Shown piece after piece: positions 44,203 to 54,629 of a DNA stretch of 64,000 bases; position 1 is the stretch's first letter, and each line of letters opens with the position of its first letter. The notes beneath the pieces were generated by a model. That model was given only the letters and a program-made list of their open reading frames with translations, made no database searches and was not told where the DNA came from. The DNA is from Gammaproteobacteria bacterium (GTDB lineage Bacteria > Pseudomonadota > Gammaproteobacteria > Xanthomonadales > Wenzhouxiangellaceae). The stretch is taken from contig JAHJQV010000025.1 in the NCBI GenBank assembly GCA_018819105.1, forward strand, positions 1 to 64,000, read 5' to 3'. Made by a program: the position numbers and the translations under genes.

Positions 44203-47200
44203 TTGGCCAAGTTGACACGACTGCTGGTGCCGACGCTTGCTGCTTCGACGATGCTCGTGGCTGCGGCATTCGCAGCGGCCGCCGTGACCGTCGAGCCACT
44301 CCCTGGCGAGCCACCCGTCCGCACTTTCTCGATGGCAGAGTACAACAGCAACGTCCAGAACTGGGGCGCGGCACTTGGGCCAGACGGGCTGATGTACATC
44401 GGCGGCGGCATGGGTTTGCTGGAGTACGACGGTGTACGCTGGACTCGGCACGACACGCCAAACAACTCCCGCGTTCGCGTACTGCACATCCAGGAACTCG
44501 ACGCCGCGCCCGCCCGTTTCTGGATCGGCTCGACCAACGAATTCGGCTACTTCCAGCGCGATGCAACAGGCGCGATGGCCTATCACTCGATCAGCGAGCA
44601 GCTGCCCGAAAACCAGCGCGAGTTTGGTGACATCCGTGGCATCGTGGAGGTTGATGGTGCGCTGTACTTCCACTCCATTCCGACGCTGTTCCGGTGGGAC
44701 GGCGAGCAACTTCGTCAGCTTGCCCAGTGGGACGGCATCTTCCGGCTCATGCTGGCGGTCGACGAGAGAGTCTACATCGCAGTGCGCGACCGGCTCCACG
44801 AGGTCACCGATTTTGACAACCCGGAGCCGCCGACGATCGAGCGCTGGCGCTGGGATTCGCTCAGCGAAGACCCCATTGCGGTCACCTTTCTCGAGCCCTG
44901 GCCCGATGGGCGCATGCTGCTGGGCACCTATGCCGATGGTCTCTACTGGCTGGGAGACGGCGCACCCGAACGCTTCGCGCTGGACGTGGATGTCAGCGAC
45001 ACCTGGCCCTACATCGTCCACCGCCGCGACGACGGCACAATTCTGCTCGCGACCCGCAACGCCGGGCTGTTTCACCTGACCGGTAGCGGCCGCCTGATCG
45101 AACACGTCAGCAGCAACAACGGCCTGCCCAAGGATGTGATCAATGGCCTGGCCGAGGACGGACAGGGCGGTGTCTGGCTGCCGCAGGATGGAGTGATTAC
45201 CCGCGTCGCGCTGGACGCTCCGATGCGGACCTGGGGCGCCGAGTCCGGCATCGAAAGCGCCGCCGGTCTGACCAGGCACGCCGGCCATGCATTGATCGCC
45301 GGCATGGGCGCAGGTGTGCTGCGCCTGGAGGCTGCCGCGTCCGATCGCGGCCGCGCCAGGTCACTGGATGCCAGCGCGCTGGACTTTCCGTTGACTTCGA
45401 CCTGGGATCTGCGCTCGATCGAAGACCAGCTGCTGTGGGCCGGGTATCGGGGTGTGCGCCGGCTTGATCTGGATCCTGACGGTACCCGGATCGTCGGCCA
45501 GGAGCGGCTGCTCAATGATCACTACGCCTACCGACTGACACCGTCGCGACTGCGTGCGGTGGTCTACGCCGAACTGGAGTCCGGCCTGGGCCTGCTGACA
45601 CGCAACGACGAAGGCCGCTGGGTCGCCGCTGGCGGAGACAGCGAGGACGGCAAGGTTGCCGGCATCGACGTCCGCCCCCACCACGTCGCCGAGGCCGCCG
45701 ATGGCCGCGTCTGGGTCGGCACCGTACTGGGCCGGCTGTTCGTGCTCGAATGGCGGGACTCTGAGCTGGTACTGGTCGCTGAACTCGGCGCGGACGAAGG
45801 GGTGCCGCAAGGCTATGCCTGGCCGTTCGTGCTCGGTCAGCGACTCGTTCTCGGCACCTTCGACGGCGGCTACCGTCCGCGACTCGACGCCGACGGGGAT
45901 GTGGTTGGCGTCGAACCCGACCCGGACTTTGATAACGAGACTCTGGGCGAGCCTCGCGGCATCTACAAGATGGCCAGCCCCGATGGCATGCGCGTGCTGG
46001 CCGGGGTCGGCGACGGCGGGGCATTGCGGTTTGGCCGCATCGACCAGCGTGGCGTGTTCACCTGGCAGCCACATCCGGTGCCCGGCATCGAGATCGGCCA
46101 GAACGACTTCATCCACGCCGACGATGATGCTGCCTGGATCGGCCGCGCACCAGGCCTGGTGCGGCTGACCTGGCCTGAAGTCGAGCCGGCTGGCCAGGCA
46201 CCGCAGCTCGTTGTCACCCGCGCCGGCTACCCGGACGCCAGCGAAGGGCCGCAATGGTTGCGCGGCGGACCGGGCGCTGCAGCCGCACTGGCCGAGGCCG
46301 CCCTGCCGTTTCGCAAGGACTCGCTGCGCTTCGAATATGCTCTGGCAAAGTTCGACCAGCCGCAGGCCAACCGCTACCGTGTCCGGCTGGACGGTCTGGA
46401 TCGCGACTGGTCGCAGTGGTCGGCCGAGACCCGCCGCGATTACACCAACCTGCCCGGCGGCGACTACGTGTTCCGGGTTCAGGCGCGCGACGGGCAGGGC
46501 CGTCTGTCCGAATCCGCGCCGCTGTTGTTCTCGATCGCCCCGCCGTGGTTCCTCGGCACGCCGATGCTGCTCGTCTACGCCGCCGCGGTTCTGCTGCTGT
46601 TGTGGCTCACCGCCCGCTACGGCCAGCAGCGTCGCGAGGAGCAATTGCTGGCGCGCCAGAACGAGCTCGAACTGCAGGTCGCCGAGCGCACCCGCAAGAT
46701 CCGCCGTCAGGCGCGTGAGATCCGCGAGATGAGCGACGCCCGCGCCGCGTTCTTCGCCAATGTGTCGCACGAACTGCGCACCCCGCTGACGCTGACCCGC
46801 GCGCCACTGGAAGAGCTGGCCCGTGACACCATCCAGTTCACCCCCACACAGCGCCAGCATCTCGACATGGCCTTGCGCAACACCGCTGCTATGCAGTCAC
46901 TGATCGGTCAGGTGCTGGACCTGCACCGGCTTGATGCCGGGGGCATGCCGTTCCACCCGCTACGTGCAGACCTGTGTGTGGCGGTTACCGCCATCGTCGA
47001 GCGTTTCAAGGTTCACGCGAAGTGCAATGGCGTCGGCCTGATCGTCGAGGGCGCGGAGGCTCCCATGCTGGCCACATTCGACGCCGAGCACCTGGCGACG
47101 ATCGTCTCCAACCTGGTTTCCAACGCTGTTAAGGTCGCGCCGGAGGGTTCGCTCGTGACGGTGCGGTTGGCCGCGCAGCATGACGGCCACATCGTTGAAG

Positions 47201-48255
47201 TGCTCGACACCGGACCCGGCGTGGCCGGGGCCGACCGCGAACGCATCTTCGAGCGCTACCAGCAGGCCGCCGACGCACCGCATGGCGGAACGGGGATCGG
47301 TCTGGCGCTGGTCCGCGAACTGGTCGAGCTACACCAAGGCCGGGTCGAGGTTGGCGACAATCCCGGCGGTGGCGCATGCTTCCGTATCTGGCTGCCACCG
47401 CGTCCCGACCTGCCGACCACTGGTGAGCAGCCTGTCACTGATTGGCCGGAACAGCCGGCAGCCGGGTATCCCGATGCCGAAGAAGCGGAAAATGGTGCAG
47501 GGGATCGTCCGACCGTGCTGATCGTAGACGACAACGCCGAGTTGAGAGGCTTTCTTCGACTGCGGCTGGGCCGCGCGTACCACATCGTCGAGGCTGGCGA
47601 CGGCAAGCAGGGCTTGCTGAAGGCCCGCGAGACCCTACCCGACGCAATCGTCACCGACGGCATGATGCCCGAGCTGGATGGCTTGAGCATGACGTCCCGG
47701 CTCAAGTCCGATCCCGAAACCGACTACATCCCGGTTCTCATGCTCACCGCTCGTGGTGGCCCCGATGCTGTCATCCGCGGCATGCAGGCTGGTGCCGACG
47801 ACTATCTGGCCAAGCCTTTTGACACCGCCGAGCTCGCCGCGCGCATCGCCGGTCTGATTGCTTCGAGACGGCGTCTGCGCGATCGGCTGGCCAGGCAGAC
47901 CGTGCAACCCGAGCCCAGCGAAGACCCGTTCGTTACCAGGGCCCGCAGCGTCGCGAGCGAGCACCTTGGCGAACCGGGCTTCTCCGTTCGCGACTGGGCT
48001 GCGCTGCTGCACATGGACCGCACCACATTGTTCCGGAAGTTCAAAGCGGCAGTGGACCGGTCTCCGGAAGAGGAGTTGCGAGAGATGCGTCTGCAGTGCG
48101 CAGCGAAATTGTTGCGGGCGCAGGCGGGGAACGTGGCCGAGGTGGCGGACGCGGTGGGGTTTGCCAGCGTCAGCGCGTTTTCGAGAAGGTTCAGAGAGCG
48201 GTTCGGGGAGACTCCGGCGCGCCACAGAAATGACCTGCACTCTGATTCGACATAG
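44203..48255 (+). CDS. Propeller-type hybrid histidine kinase / response regulator with AraC output (HTCS-like)
   Basis: The 1350-residue single-protein two-component system starts at TTG 44203 (an in-frame stop lies 12 bases upstream). It has a signal peptide (LVPTLAASTMLVAAAFAAA), a periplasmic Reg_prop-type beta-propeller (~40-700), a Y_Y_Y domain (~710-776, RYRVRLDGLDRDWSQWS), a membrane helix (~784-802), HisKA with FANVSHELRTPLT (His ~852), HATPase (N-box VSNLVSNAVKVAPEG, G-boxes DTGPGVAG and GGTGIGLAL), a receiver domain (~1104-1215, VDDN and phospho-Asp in IVTDGMMPEL, Lys in AKPF) and an AraC HTH (~1257-1345). Such proteins usually sense saccharides or similar ligands and activate neighbouring genes. 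The downstream giant-protein gene is the likely target; inferred. Confidence 0.93.
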   Translation: MAKLTRLLVPTLAASTMLVAAAFAAAAVTVEPLPGEPPVRTFSMAEYNSNVQNWGAALGPDGLMYIGGGMGLLEYDGVRWTRHDTPNNSRVRVLHIQELDAAPARFWIGSTNEFGYFQRDATGAMAYHSISEQLPENQREFGDIRGIVEVDGALYFHSIPTLFRWDGEQLRQLAQWDGIFRLMLAVDERVYIAVRDRLHEVTDFDNPEPPTIERWRWDSLSEDPIAVTFLEPWPDGRMLLGTYADGLYWLGDGAPERFALDVDVSDTWPYIVHRRDDGTILLATRNAGLFHLTGSGRLIEHVSSNNGLPKDVINGLAEDGQGGVWLPQDGVITRVALDAPMRTWGAESGIESAAGLTRHAGHALIAGMGAGVLRLEAAASDRGRARSLDASALDFPLTSTWDLRSIEDQLLWAGYRGVRRLDLDPDGTRIVGQERLLNDHYAYRLTPSRLRAVVYAELESGLGLLTRNDEGRWVAAGGDSEDGKVAGIDVRPHHVAEAADGRVWVGTVLGRLFVLEWRDSELVLVAELGADEGVPQGYAWPFVLGQRLVLGTFDGGYRPRLDADGDVVGVEPDPDFDNETLGEPRGIYKMASPDGMRVLAGVGDGGALRFGRIDQRGVFTWQPHPVPGIEIGQNDFIHADDDAAWIGRAPGLVRLTWPEVEPAGQAPQLVVTRAGYPDASEGPQWLRGGPGAAAALAEAALPFRKDSLRFEYALAKFDQPQANRYRVRLDGLDRDWSQWSAETRRDYTNLPGGDYVFRVQARDGQGRLSESAPLLFSIAPPWFLGTPMLLVYAAAVLLLLWLTARYGQQRREEQLLARQNELELQVAERTRKIRRQAREIREMSDARAAFFANVSHELRTPLTLTRAPLEELARDTIQFTPTQRQHLDMALRNTAAMQSLIGQVLDLHRLDAGGMPFHPLRADLCVAVTAIVERFKVHAKCNGVGLIVEGAEAPMLATFDAEHLATIVSNLVSNAVKVAPEGSLVTVRLAAQHDGHIVEVLDTGPGVAGADRERIFERYQQAADAPHGGTGIGLALVRELVELHQGRVEVGDNPGGGACFRIWLPPRPDLPTTGEQPVTDWPEQPAAGYPDAEEAENGAGDRPTVLIVDDNAELRGFLRLRLGRAYHIVEAGDGKQGLLKARETLPDAIVTDGMMPELDGLSMTSRLKSDPETDYIPVLMLTARGGPDAVIRGMQAGADDYLAKPFDTAELAARIAGLIASRRRLRDRLARQTVQPEPSEDPFVTRARSVASEHLGEPGFSVRDWAALLHMDRTTLFRKFKAAVDRSPEEELREMRLQCAAKLLRAQAGNVAEVADAVGFASVSAFSRRFRERFGETPARHRNDLHSDST

Positions 48256-48451
48256 AATCCATCACCGCGAGTTGTGCCACCCAGGCGTCGCCTGAATGGG
48301 CCTGACCACCGCGCCGTCACCCTCAAAGATCTGCTGCCAGGGACGTTTCCGGCTGATTGCAACCAGCGGGCATAAATCTGCAACCGCCGGCCATTCACGT
48401 GCTGACAGCTTTGCGTCAAGCTGTGCGGGACGTTTGCACCGGAGCCTGACC

Positions 48452-51400
48452 GTGGGCCGAAAAGATCTGATCCAATTCCGCTGGACACACATTGCCCTGA
48501 TCATTCTGCTGGCCGAGTCATGCGCCGTGCAGGCGCGAAATTTGCCACCGGTGCTGCAGCCGCTGGTCGATGTGCCCGCACGGGCGGTCTGGGTCGATCT
48601 TGCCGGTGACGGCGCCGACTCCGGGCGCGCCACGAGCGGTTCGCCGGTGTTCACACGCGCCTCGCTGGAGACCCTGCCGTTCGCACAGGGGCGGATCCGG
48701 ATCGACTCCACCGCGCACACGCTGGAGCTCACCGAGCCGTTGTCGGAGTTGGTGATTCAGGTTGATATCGAACGCGCGGACGCAGTGATCGAAATGGTCG
48801 CATTGCGCGGCGAGCACCCTATTGGATCGCTGCTGTTTGGCTTCGATGGCAGCAAACGCCAGGGCCTGTTCGACGCGGTCGATGGTCGGATCGGGATGCG
48901 CACGCGCGAGTCGTTCGACCGTGTCGAATTGCGAACGGCGCACGCGCCGGCAGGCGCAACGGGGTTCACCATCGAGTCGGCCTGGGCCGGTTCGGGCTCC
49001 GCCAGCCGCGCCAACCGCGGCGGCACCGGCAACGACTTCGCAACGTTCTGCCAGGTGCCGCTGGGCATTGCCCATAACGTGGCCTTTGGCGCATCACTGG
49101 TGCCCGGTGCCGGCGTGCTGGCCCAGGGCACGGCGTATGCCACCAACCTGGCGCTGAAGTGGTGCCTGACCTTCATCGAGCCGCCGCCGGACCGGGTCAT
49201 CCGAGTTCCGGCCGGCGTCTGCGAGGCCACCTTCGAGCAGCCGCACATGGTCTCGACCTACGAGAACGCGCTCGGGGTCAGTCTGGGCTACAACAGCAAC
49301 TGGGGCGAGCTGGGCTCGCCGACGGTGTTCCACCACAACACCGAGGTCGACGTCGTGCTGCTGTACAACACCTCGACGCCCGCGATCGCGCCGAGTCTGG
49401 ACCTGGGCTTCTGGGCCGAGACCGGCTCGTTCGAAGCCACCGACCGGATCTACGAGGACTGCCGCGCCGACGGTTCGGTGCGGTTCAGCCAGCTCGACGG
49501 CACCGGGCCGATGTATGAGTGCCCCTACGTCGAAGGCCGCGAGCTGTCGTTCCCGGTCGGCGAACGGTTGCTGCGCTGGCGGGTCAATGCGCGGATGTCG
49601 GCGCTGGACCTGTTCGCACCGCTGATCCCGGGCATACCGCCTGGCGCCAAGGGGCAGCCATGGAAGGGCCTGCTGATCAACGCGATCCGTGAGGCGATCC
49701 TGATCGCCAATGACGCGGTGTTCTTCTCTGGCTGGCGGATTGACAATCACCGCGACGTGTTCCAGTTGATCCGGGTCTACGACGAGATCCCGCCTAGCAT
49801 TACGCCGCAGCCCTTCTCCGACGATCGGATTACCGCTGTGCTGGTCGGTGCCCCGCCGAACCAGACCATCGAAGTGACGATCGAGGCCGACGAGGCCGGC
49901 GGTGTCTCGCGTCTGCGTTTCGAGCCCCTGCTGCGCTCCATGTATGCACTGGCCGACGCCTGCGGGCGCAATGTCTCGTTCTCGGCCAGCTATCCACAAG
50001 AAGCACTTCGGTCCTTCTGGCCGGTCAGCACGAGCGGCCAGCCCAACGCCTTCGACATCACCTGGACGGCCCGCGATCCGGGACCCAACCTGGCGCTGCA
50101 GCAAAATGAAGTCTCGACCACGATGCGGGTCGAGGTGGTCGATACCCGCCCGCCGGTGATCGTGCCGCCCGACGACATCGTCGAGGTGGACAGCGGTGCG
50201 GTCAGCGCGCTCGGCCAGCCGCTGGTGTTCGATTTCGTCGACCTGAACCCGATCGTGAGCAACGACGCGGTGCTGCCGATCGGCTTAGGGCTGACGCTGG
50301 TGAACTGGACCGTCACCGATGCGTCCGGCAACAGCGACTCGGCGGTGCAGATCGTCAACGTCAAGGCATCCAACCTCCCGCCGAGCCCGATCGCACAGAC
50401 CGGTGCGAACCGGGTCGATGCGGTGTCGTTCGAGCCCACACCCATCCGGCTGCAGGCCACCGACCCGGACGGCGATCCGCTGCGCTTCTTCATCGACCAG
50501 GCGCCCGCCGACGGCTTCTTCATCGCGCCGCTGTACCCCTACTTCGTCGAGGACTTCCGCGTCGAGCAGAGTCTGACCGACGCGCAAGTGCTGGCGATCT
50601 GCACCAATGGGCAGGGCAGCGACCGAAATTTCCACCTCGACTTCCCGTCCGAACCGCGCCACCTGAGCAGCACCGACGACGGTCGCACCTACGTGGTCGA
50701 CCGTGGCTACATCGACTGTCGTGGCGGCGCGCCGGTGAGCTTCGAGCGCGAAGGCCGGATCGCGGTGTTCGGCAACGACGGCGCTTACATCGACGGCGTG
50801 CCGGTCAACGACAACGAACTGCGCGACGTGGTGCTGGACGTCAACCAGGGCCGGCTGTTCCTGACCTCGCATGCCAGCGGCGGTCAGTCCTCGCTGCGGG
50901 TCTATGATCTGGACCTGAACCTGCAGGTCAGCTACCGGCTGGCCAACCTGCGCGACCGCGACGGCAACCCCGTGAGCCTGCTGCAACCCGGCGGTGGCAG
51001 CACGCTGGACGATGCCAACAGCGGCGGGGTCGACGCCAACGGACTGCTGTACGTGATGAGCCGGTACTCGGTGATCCATGTGCTCGACGGCACGCTGCCG
51101 CCGGGCTTCGACTGTTCGGTCAACTGCACCCACACCCCTGCCTACATCGGCGCCTTGAACGATGACGGCCTGGCCTTCGAAGGCTCGGGCAGGGAGCTGC
51201 AGCTTGATGCCGACGGCCGCATCGTCGCCGGTCGCCGCAGCCGGCTGTATCGCTACACGCCGTCTTATATCGCTGCCGACGGCTTGGCCTACCCGGGCAC
51301 GCTCGAGGGCTGGCTCGGCCGCTGCGATATCGACCTCGCTGTAGGCGATCAGGCCGTTTGTGACGTCGGCAACCGGCGCACGCTGGGCTTCTCGTGTACC

Positions 51401-54388
51401 GATGCCACCTGCGCGGTCGACGAGGCCTTCAACCCCGAGGAGCAGGTGATCTGCGGCGCTTCTGGCATCGGTGGTCAGCCCACCTGGGGCTGCCGACCGG
51501 GGCAGTTCCGCGGTGTGCCGGCGCTGGACATCGACCCACGTGGCACCATCTATGTCGCCGATTCTGGCAATGCGCGCATCCAGCGCTACTCCACCGACGG
51601 CTTCTTTGCCGGCCAGGCCGAGTCGACCTGCGACGGCAGCTGCTTCGTGCTTGGCGATTTCGGCAACCCGCAGAACGTGACCGTCAACTCCAGCCGATTC
51701 TTCGTCCTCGACCCGGCCACCAACCTGCTGCACATTTCGCTGCTGACGCCGTTCGTCGAGATCGGCCCCGACTATGCTGATCTCGAGTACCAGTCGAACA
51801 ACGACTTTGCCTGCGTCAATCCAGCCGACTGCATCGACGGTTTCAGCTTCCAGATCAGCGACGGCGTACGTGACCCGGTCACCGGGCGGACGATCCGCTC
51901 GGCACCCGCCGGGGTCGAGATCGGCGTGGTGCGCAATTTCCGCCCGCCATTCGCCACGCCCGGGATTGCCGTGGTGCTCGACGAGGACACCCCGAACGCC
52001 ATCACGCTGGACGGCAGCGACCCGGACCCGCTGGACAGCCTGGTCTTCAACGTCGTCGATCCGCCCGCCAACGGCACCTTATCGATCGTGGCCAACCAGG
52101 CCACCTATACCCCGGATCCGGACTTCTTTGGCGAAGATGAATTCACCTTCATCGCCGATGACGGCGTGTTCGCCTCCGCACCCGAGGACGTCCGGGTGAC
52201 CGTGGCCGAGGTCAACGATCCGGCCGAGGTCCGCGTGCCCGAGCCGGCGACGGTCGGCGTCGGGTTTGTCTATCGGATGAACGCGGAGTTCGTCGATCCC
52301 GATCCCGACGAGCAGCATCGGCTGCGCATCGACTGGGGTGACGGCACGGTCGAATTCGAGACCGCCACCGACGGCGGCGGACCCGAAGTCGGCCAGTCCG
52401 GCAACGGTGTCGGCACTCTGACGGCTGAGCACATCTACTCCGCGCCGGGCACGTACATCGTAGAACTATGCCTCGACGACCGCGTCGTCGGTGACGACGG
52501 CAGCGAGACGCCGACGTCCGAGACGCTGACCGGGTGCAACAGCTTCCCGGTCACCGCGATCGATGGCCTCGACCTGGTGATGTCGGCAGTGCCGTCGACC
52601 GAGCGGGCGCTGCCAAACCAGTTGATCAGTATCCTGTTCCGCGCACTGAACGCCCCCCCGACTGCCGGGCCGCCGACCACTGCGACCGGTGTTGAGCTGA
52701 ACGTCGACCTGCCCGAGGGGCTGGCGCCCGGATCGATCACGGTCTCCGGCACGGGCTGTGTGCTGAACGGTCTGCAGGTGAGCTGCGACGTCGGCACGCT
52801 GAATCCGGGCTTCTCCGGCAGTGTCGAGATCACCGCCCAGGTCGACGGTTTGGCCGCACCGGGCACGCTGTTGGCGTTCACCGCGCGTGCTTCTGCCAAC
52901 CAGACCGACGTCAACCCGGACAACGAGGTCTCGCACGTGATAAGCGTGGTGCCGCCAGCCGACATCTACGTCGATGCACTCGCCGATGCCTTCCTCGACA
53001 AGTCCGACACCGATCCCGGCGACGGCCTCTGCCGGAGCGAGGACGGCGTGTGCACCCTGCGCGCGGCGATAGAGGAAGCCAACGCCCAGCCCGGTTTGCG
53101 GGTGGTGTCGATCGGCACCGGCGTCTATACTCTGGACCCAGGAACCGACATCCAGGTCACCGATGACCTTGTGCTGATCGGCACCGGGGCGGCCAACAGC
53201 ATCATCGACGGCAGCGACGGTGGGACGGCGTTGAGCGTTGGCGACGTCGACGTGACCCTGCGCATCGAAAACCTGACCGTGTCGCGCGGCCGCGTGAGGG
53301 CGTGGCCGGGCGACCTGGTCGTGCGTCGATCCCGGTTCACCGGCGGTGTGGCCGACGGCTTCGTCGGCGGCGCGATCATCGCCAACAACGGGATCGATAT
53401 CCGCGACACCGTGTTCGACAACAATCGCGCAGTCAGCGGCGGTGCGATCTGGGCGCAGGCGTCCAGCAGCGGCATCTTCGAGAACGTGACCGTGACCGGC
53501 AACCAGGGCGGCGGGCTGTATCTGGGGGGCTCCGACTACACGCTCAACCACGTCACGATCACCGGCAACTCGGGCGACACCGGCGGCGCCAGCGGCGTCT
53601 CCGGCGGTGCACTGACCGTTCGCAACGGCGCCCAGGTCACGATCACCGGTTCCGTGCTGGCCGGCAATTATCGACCGCCGGGGCCTCCGGTACTGCTGGA
53701 CGTCCCGATCAACTGCGCCGTCGAAGCGCCGGGGCAGCTGATCTCCGGTGGCGACAACCTTTTCGGCGACCTGACCGGGTGCGGACTGACCCCAACGGCT
53801 GCTGACATCGTGATCGCCGATCGCGACGCCGAGCTGCAGCCGATCCGCTTCGCAGGCTCCTCGCTGCCGTTCATCGCGCCATTTGCCAACTCGCCGGTGG
53901 TCGACGCGATGCTCGGGCCCGACTGTCCGCCGGTCGACGCGATCGGCACGGTGCGGCCGGTCGACGGCAACAACGACGGCTTCGCCGATTGCGACATCGG
54001 CGCGATCGAACTGGTGCCGGATCTTGCCCCGCCCGAGCTCAATGTTTCGACCACCGCTATCGACTTCGGCGAAGTCGCGCCGGGAGCTTCATCGTCAACT
54101 CGCACGGTCACATTGAGCAACATCGGCGAGCAGGATCTGACCATCGACGTGATTGTTGTGCGCGGCCCGGCGGCGGCCGATTACAGCCTGCCTGCGACAA
54201 ATAACAGCTGCGGCGGTGCAACCCTCGCCGCCGGCCAGTCATGTGGATTCGAGCTCGTCTTTACGCCGCAGCAGAGCGGGGTCAGGAACGCGAGCGTGGA
54301 GATCCGCTCCAGCAACCCGGGCGGGCCGCGTGTCATCGAGCTCACAGGCACCAGCGGCGTGCTGTTCTTCGACGGGTTCGAGGACTGA
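48452..54388 (+). CDS. Giant secreted multidomain protein B, paralogue of A, GFED tail
   Basis: The 1978-residue protein starts at GTG 48452 with GGAG 7 bases upstream; a longer in-frame start at 48296 lacks such a site. A signal peptide follows (THIALIILLAESCAVQA). Domains in order: unique N-terminal part; HYR-like (~560-640, TRPPVIVPPDDIVEVDSG); NHL-type propeller (~710-1105, PRGTIYVADSGNARIQRY); cadherin-like (~1170-1253, YTPDPDFFGEDEFTF); PKD-like (~1255-1340); DUF11 (~1370-1500); CSLREA (CTLRAAIEEANAQPG, ~1535); beta-helix (~1550-1755); choice-of-anchor D (~1855-1973). It ends GVLFFDGFED. Protein A has a second choice-of-anchor D domain; otherwise the order is the same. It lies about 200 bases downstream of the hybrid sensor. 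Confidence 0.85.
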   Translation: MGRKDLIQFRWTHIALIILLAESCAVQARNLPPVLQPLVDVPARAVWVDLAGDGADSGRATSGSPVFTRASLETLPFAQGRIRIDSTAHTLELTEPLSELVIQVDIERADAVIEMVALRGEHPIGSLLFGFDGSKRQGLFDAVDGRIGMRTRESFDRVELRTAHAPAGATGFTIESAWAGSGSASRANRGGTGNDFATFCQVPLGIAHNVAFGASLVPGAGVLAQGTAYATNLALKWCLTFIEPPPDRVIRVPAGVCEATFEQPHMVSTYENALGVSLGYNSNWGELGSPTVFHHNTEVDVVLLYNTSTPAIAPSLDLGFWAETGSFEATDRIYEDCRADGSVRFSQLDGTGPMYECPYVEGRELSFPVGERLLRWRVNARMSALDLFAPLIPGIPPGAKGQPWKGLLINAIREAILIANDAVFFSGWRIDNHRDVFQLIRVYDEIPPSITPQPFSDDRITAVLVGAPPNQTIEVTIEADEAGGVSRLRFEPLLRSMYALADACGRNVSFSASYPQEALRSFWPVSTSGQPNAFDITWTARDPGPNLALQQNEVSTTMRVEVVDTRPPVIVPPDDIVEVDSGAVSALGQPLVFDFVDLNPIVSNDAVLPIGLGLTLVNWTVTDASGNSDSAVQIVNVKASNLPPSPIAQTGANRVDAVSFEPTPIRLQATDPDGDPLRFFIDQAPADGFFIAPLYPYFVEDFRVEQSLTDAQVLAICTNGQGSDRNFHLDFPSEPRHLSSTDDGRTYVVDRGYIDCRGGAPVSFEREGRIAVFGNDGAYIDGVPVNDNELRDVVLDVNQGRLFLTSHASGGQSSLRVYDLDLNLQVSYRLANLRDRDGNPVSLLQPGGGSTLDDANSGGVDANGLLYVMSRYSVIHVLDGTLPPGFDCSVNCTHTPAYIGALNDDGLAFEGSGRELQLDADGRIVAGRRSRLYRYTPSYIAADGLAYPGTLEGWLGRCDIDLAVGDQAVCDVGNRRTLGFSCTDATCAVDEAFNPEEQVICGASGIGGQPTWGCRPGQFRGVPALDIDPRGTIYVADSGNARIQRYSTDGFFAGQAESTCDGSCFVLGDFGNPQNVTVNSSRFFVLDPATNLLHISLLTPFVEIGPDYADLEYQSNNDFACVNPADCIDGFSFQISDGVRDPVTGRTIRSAPAGVEIGVVRNFRPPFATPGIAVVLDEDTPNAITLDGSDPDPLDSLVFNVVDPPANGTLSIVANQATYTPDPDFFGEDEFTFIADDGVFASAPEDVRVTVAEVNDPAEVRVPEPATVGVGFVYRMNAEFVDPDPDEQHRLRIDWGDGTVEFETATDGGGPEVGQSGNGVGTLTAEHIYSAPGTYIVELCLDDRVVGDDGSETPTSETLTGCNSFPVTAIDGLDLVMSAVPSTERALPNQLISILFRALNAPPTAGPPTTATGVELNVDLPEGLAPGSITVSGTGCVLNGLQVSCDVGTLNPGFSGSVEITAQVDGLAAPGTLLAFTARASANQTDVNPDNEVSHVISVVPPADIYVDALADAFLDKSDTDPGDGLCRSEDGVCTLRAAIEEANAQPGLRVVSIGTGVYTLDPGTDIQVTDDLVLIGTGAANSIIDGSDGGTALSVGDVDVTLRIENLTVSRGRVRAWPGDLVVRRSRFTGGVADGFVGGAIIANNGIDIRDTVFDNNRAVSGGAIWAQASSSGIFENVTVTGNQGGGLYLGGSDYTLNHVTITGNSGDTGGASGVSGGALTVRNGAQVTITGSVLAGNYRPPGPPVLLDVPINCAVEAPGQLISGGDNLFGDLTGCGLTPTAADIVIADRDAELQPIRFAGSSLPFIAPFANSPVVDAMLGPDCPPVDAIGTVRPVDGNNDGFADCDIGAIELVPDLAPPELNVSTTAIDFGEVAPGASSSTRTVTLSNIGEQDLTIDVIVVRGPAAADYSLPATNNSCGGATLAAGQSCGFELVFTPQQSGVRNASVEIRSSNPGGPRVIELTGTSGVLFFDGFED

Positions 54389-54629
54389 CTGTCGATCTGA
54401 TCACGGGGCGGCGATGTCGCATGTCAGGATCGGGCAGGGTCAGTCGTCGGTGAGCCTCCATGCTGCGATCACACCTTGCGCTGGTTCGACTCCGTGGCTG
54501 CGGCTTGACTACATAGCGAACCGCATTGGGTGGGGCTCGTGTGTATCGCCTGATGCCATACAGTGATCTGCATGGCGGTGGTTTCGGAGACCAACTGCGT
54601 CGTCAGGGCGCTAACAAAATGTGGTCAGA

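Noticed and set aside
45361-46860. 499-codon minus-strand ORF
   Set aside because: It lies wholly opposite the hybrid sensor gene, which has unmistakable domains, and has no recognisable motif.
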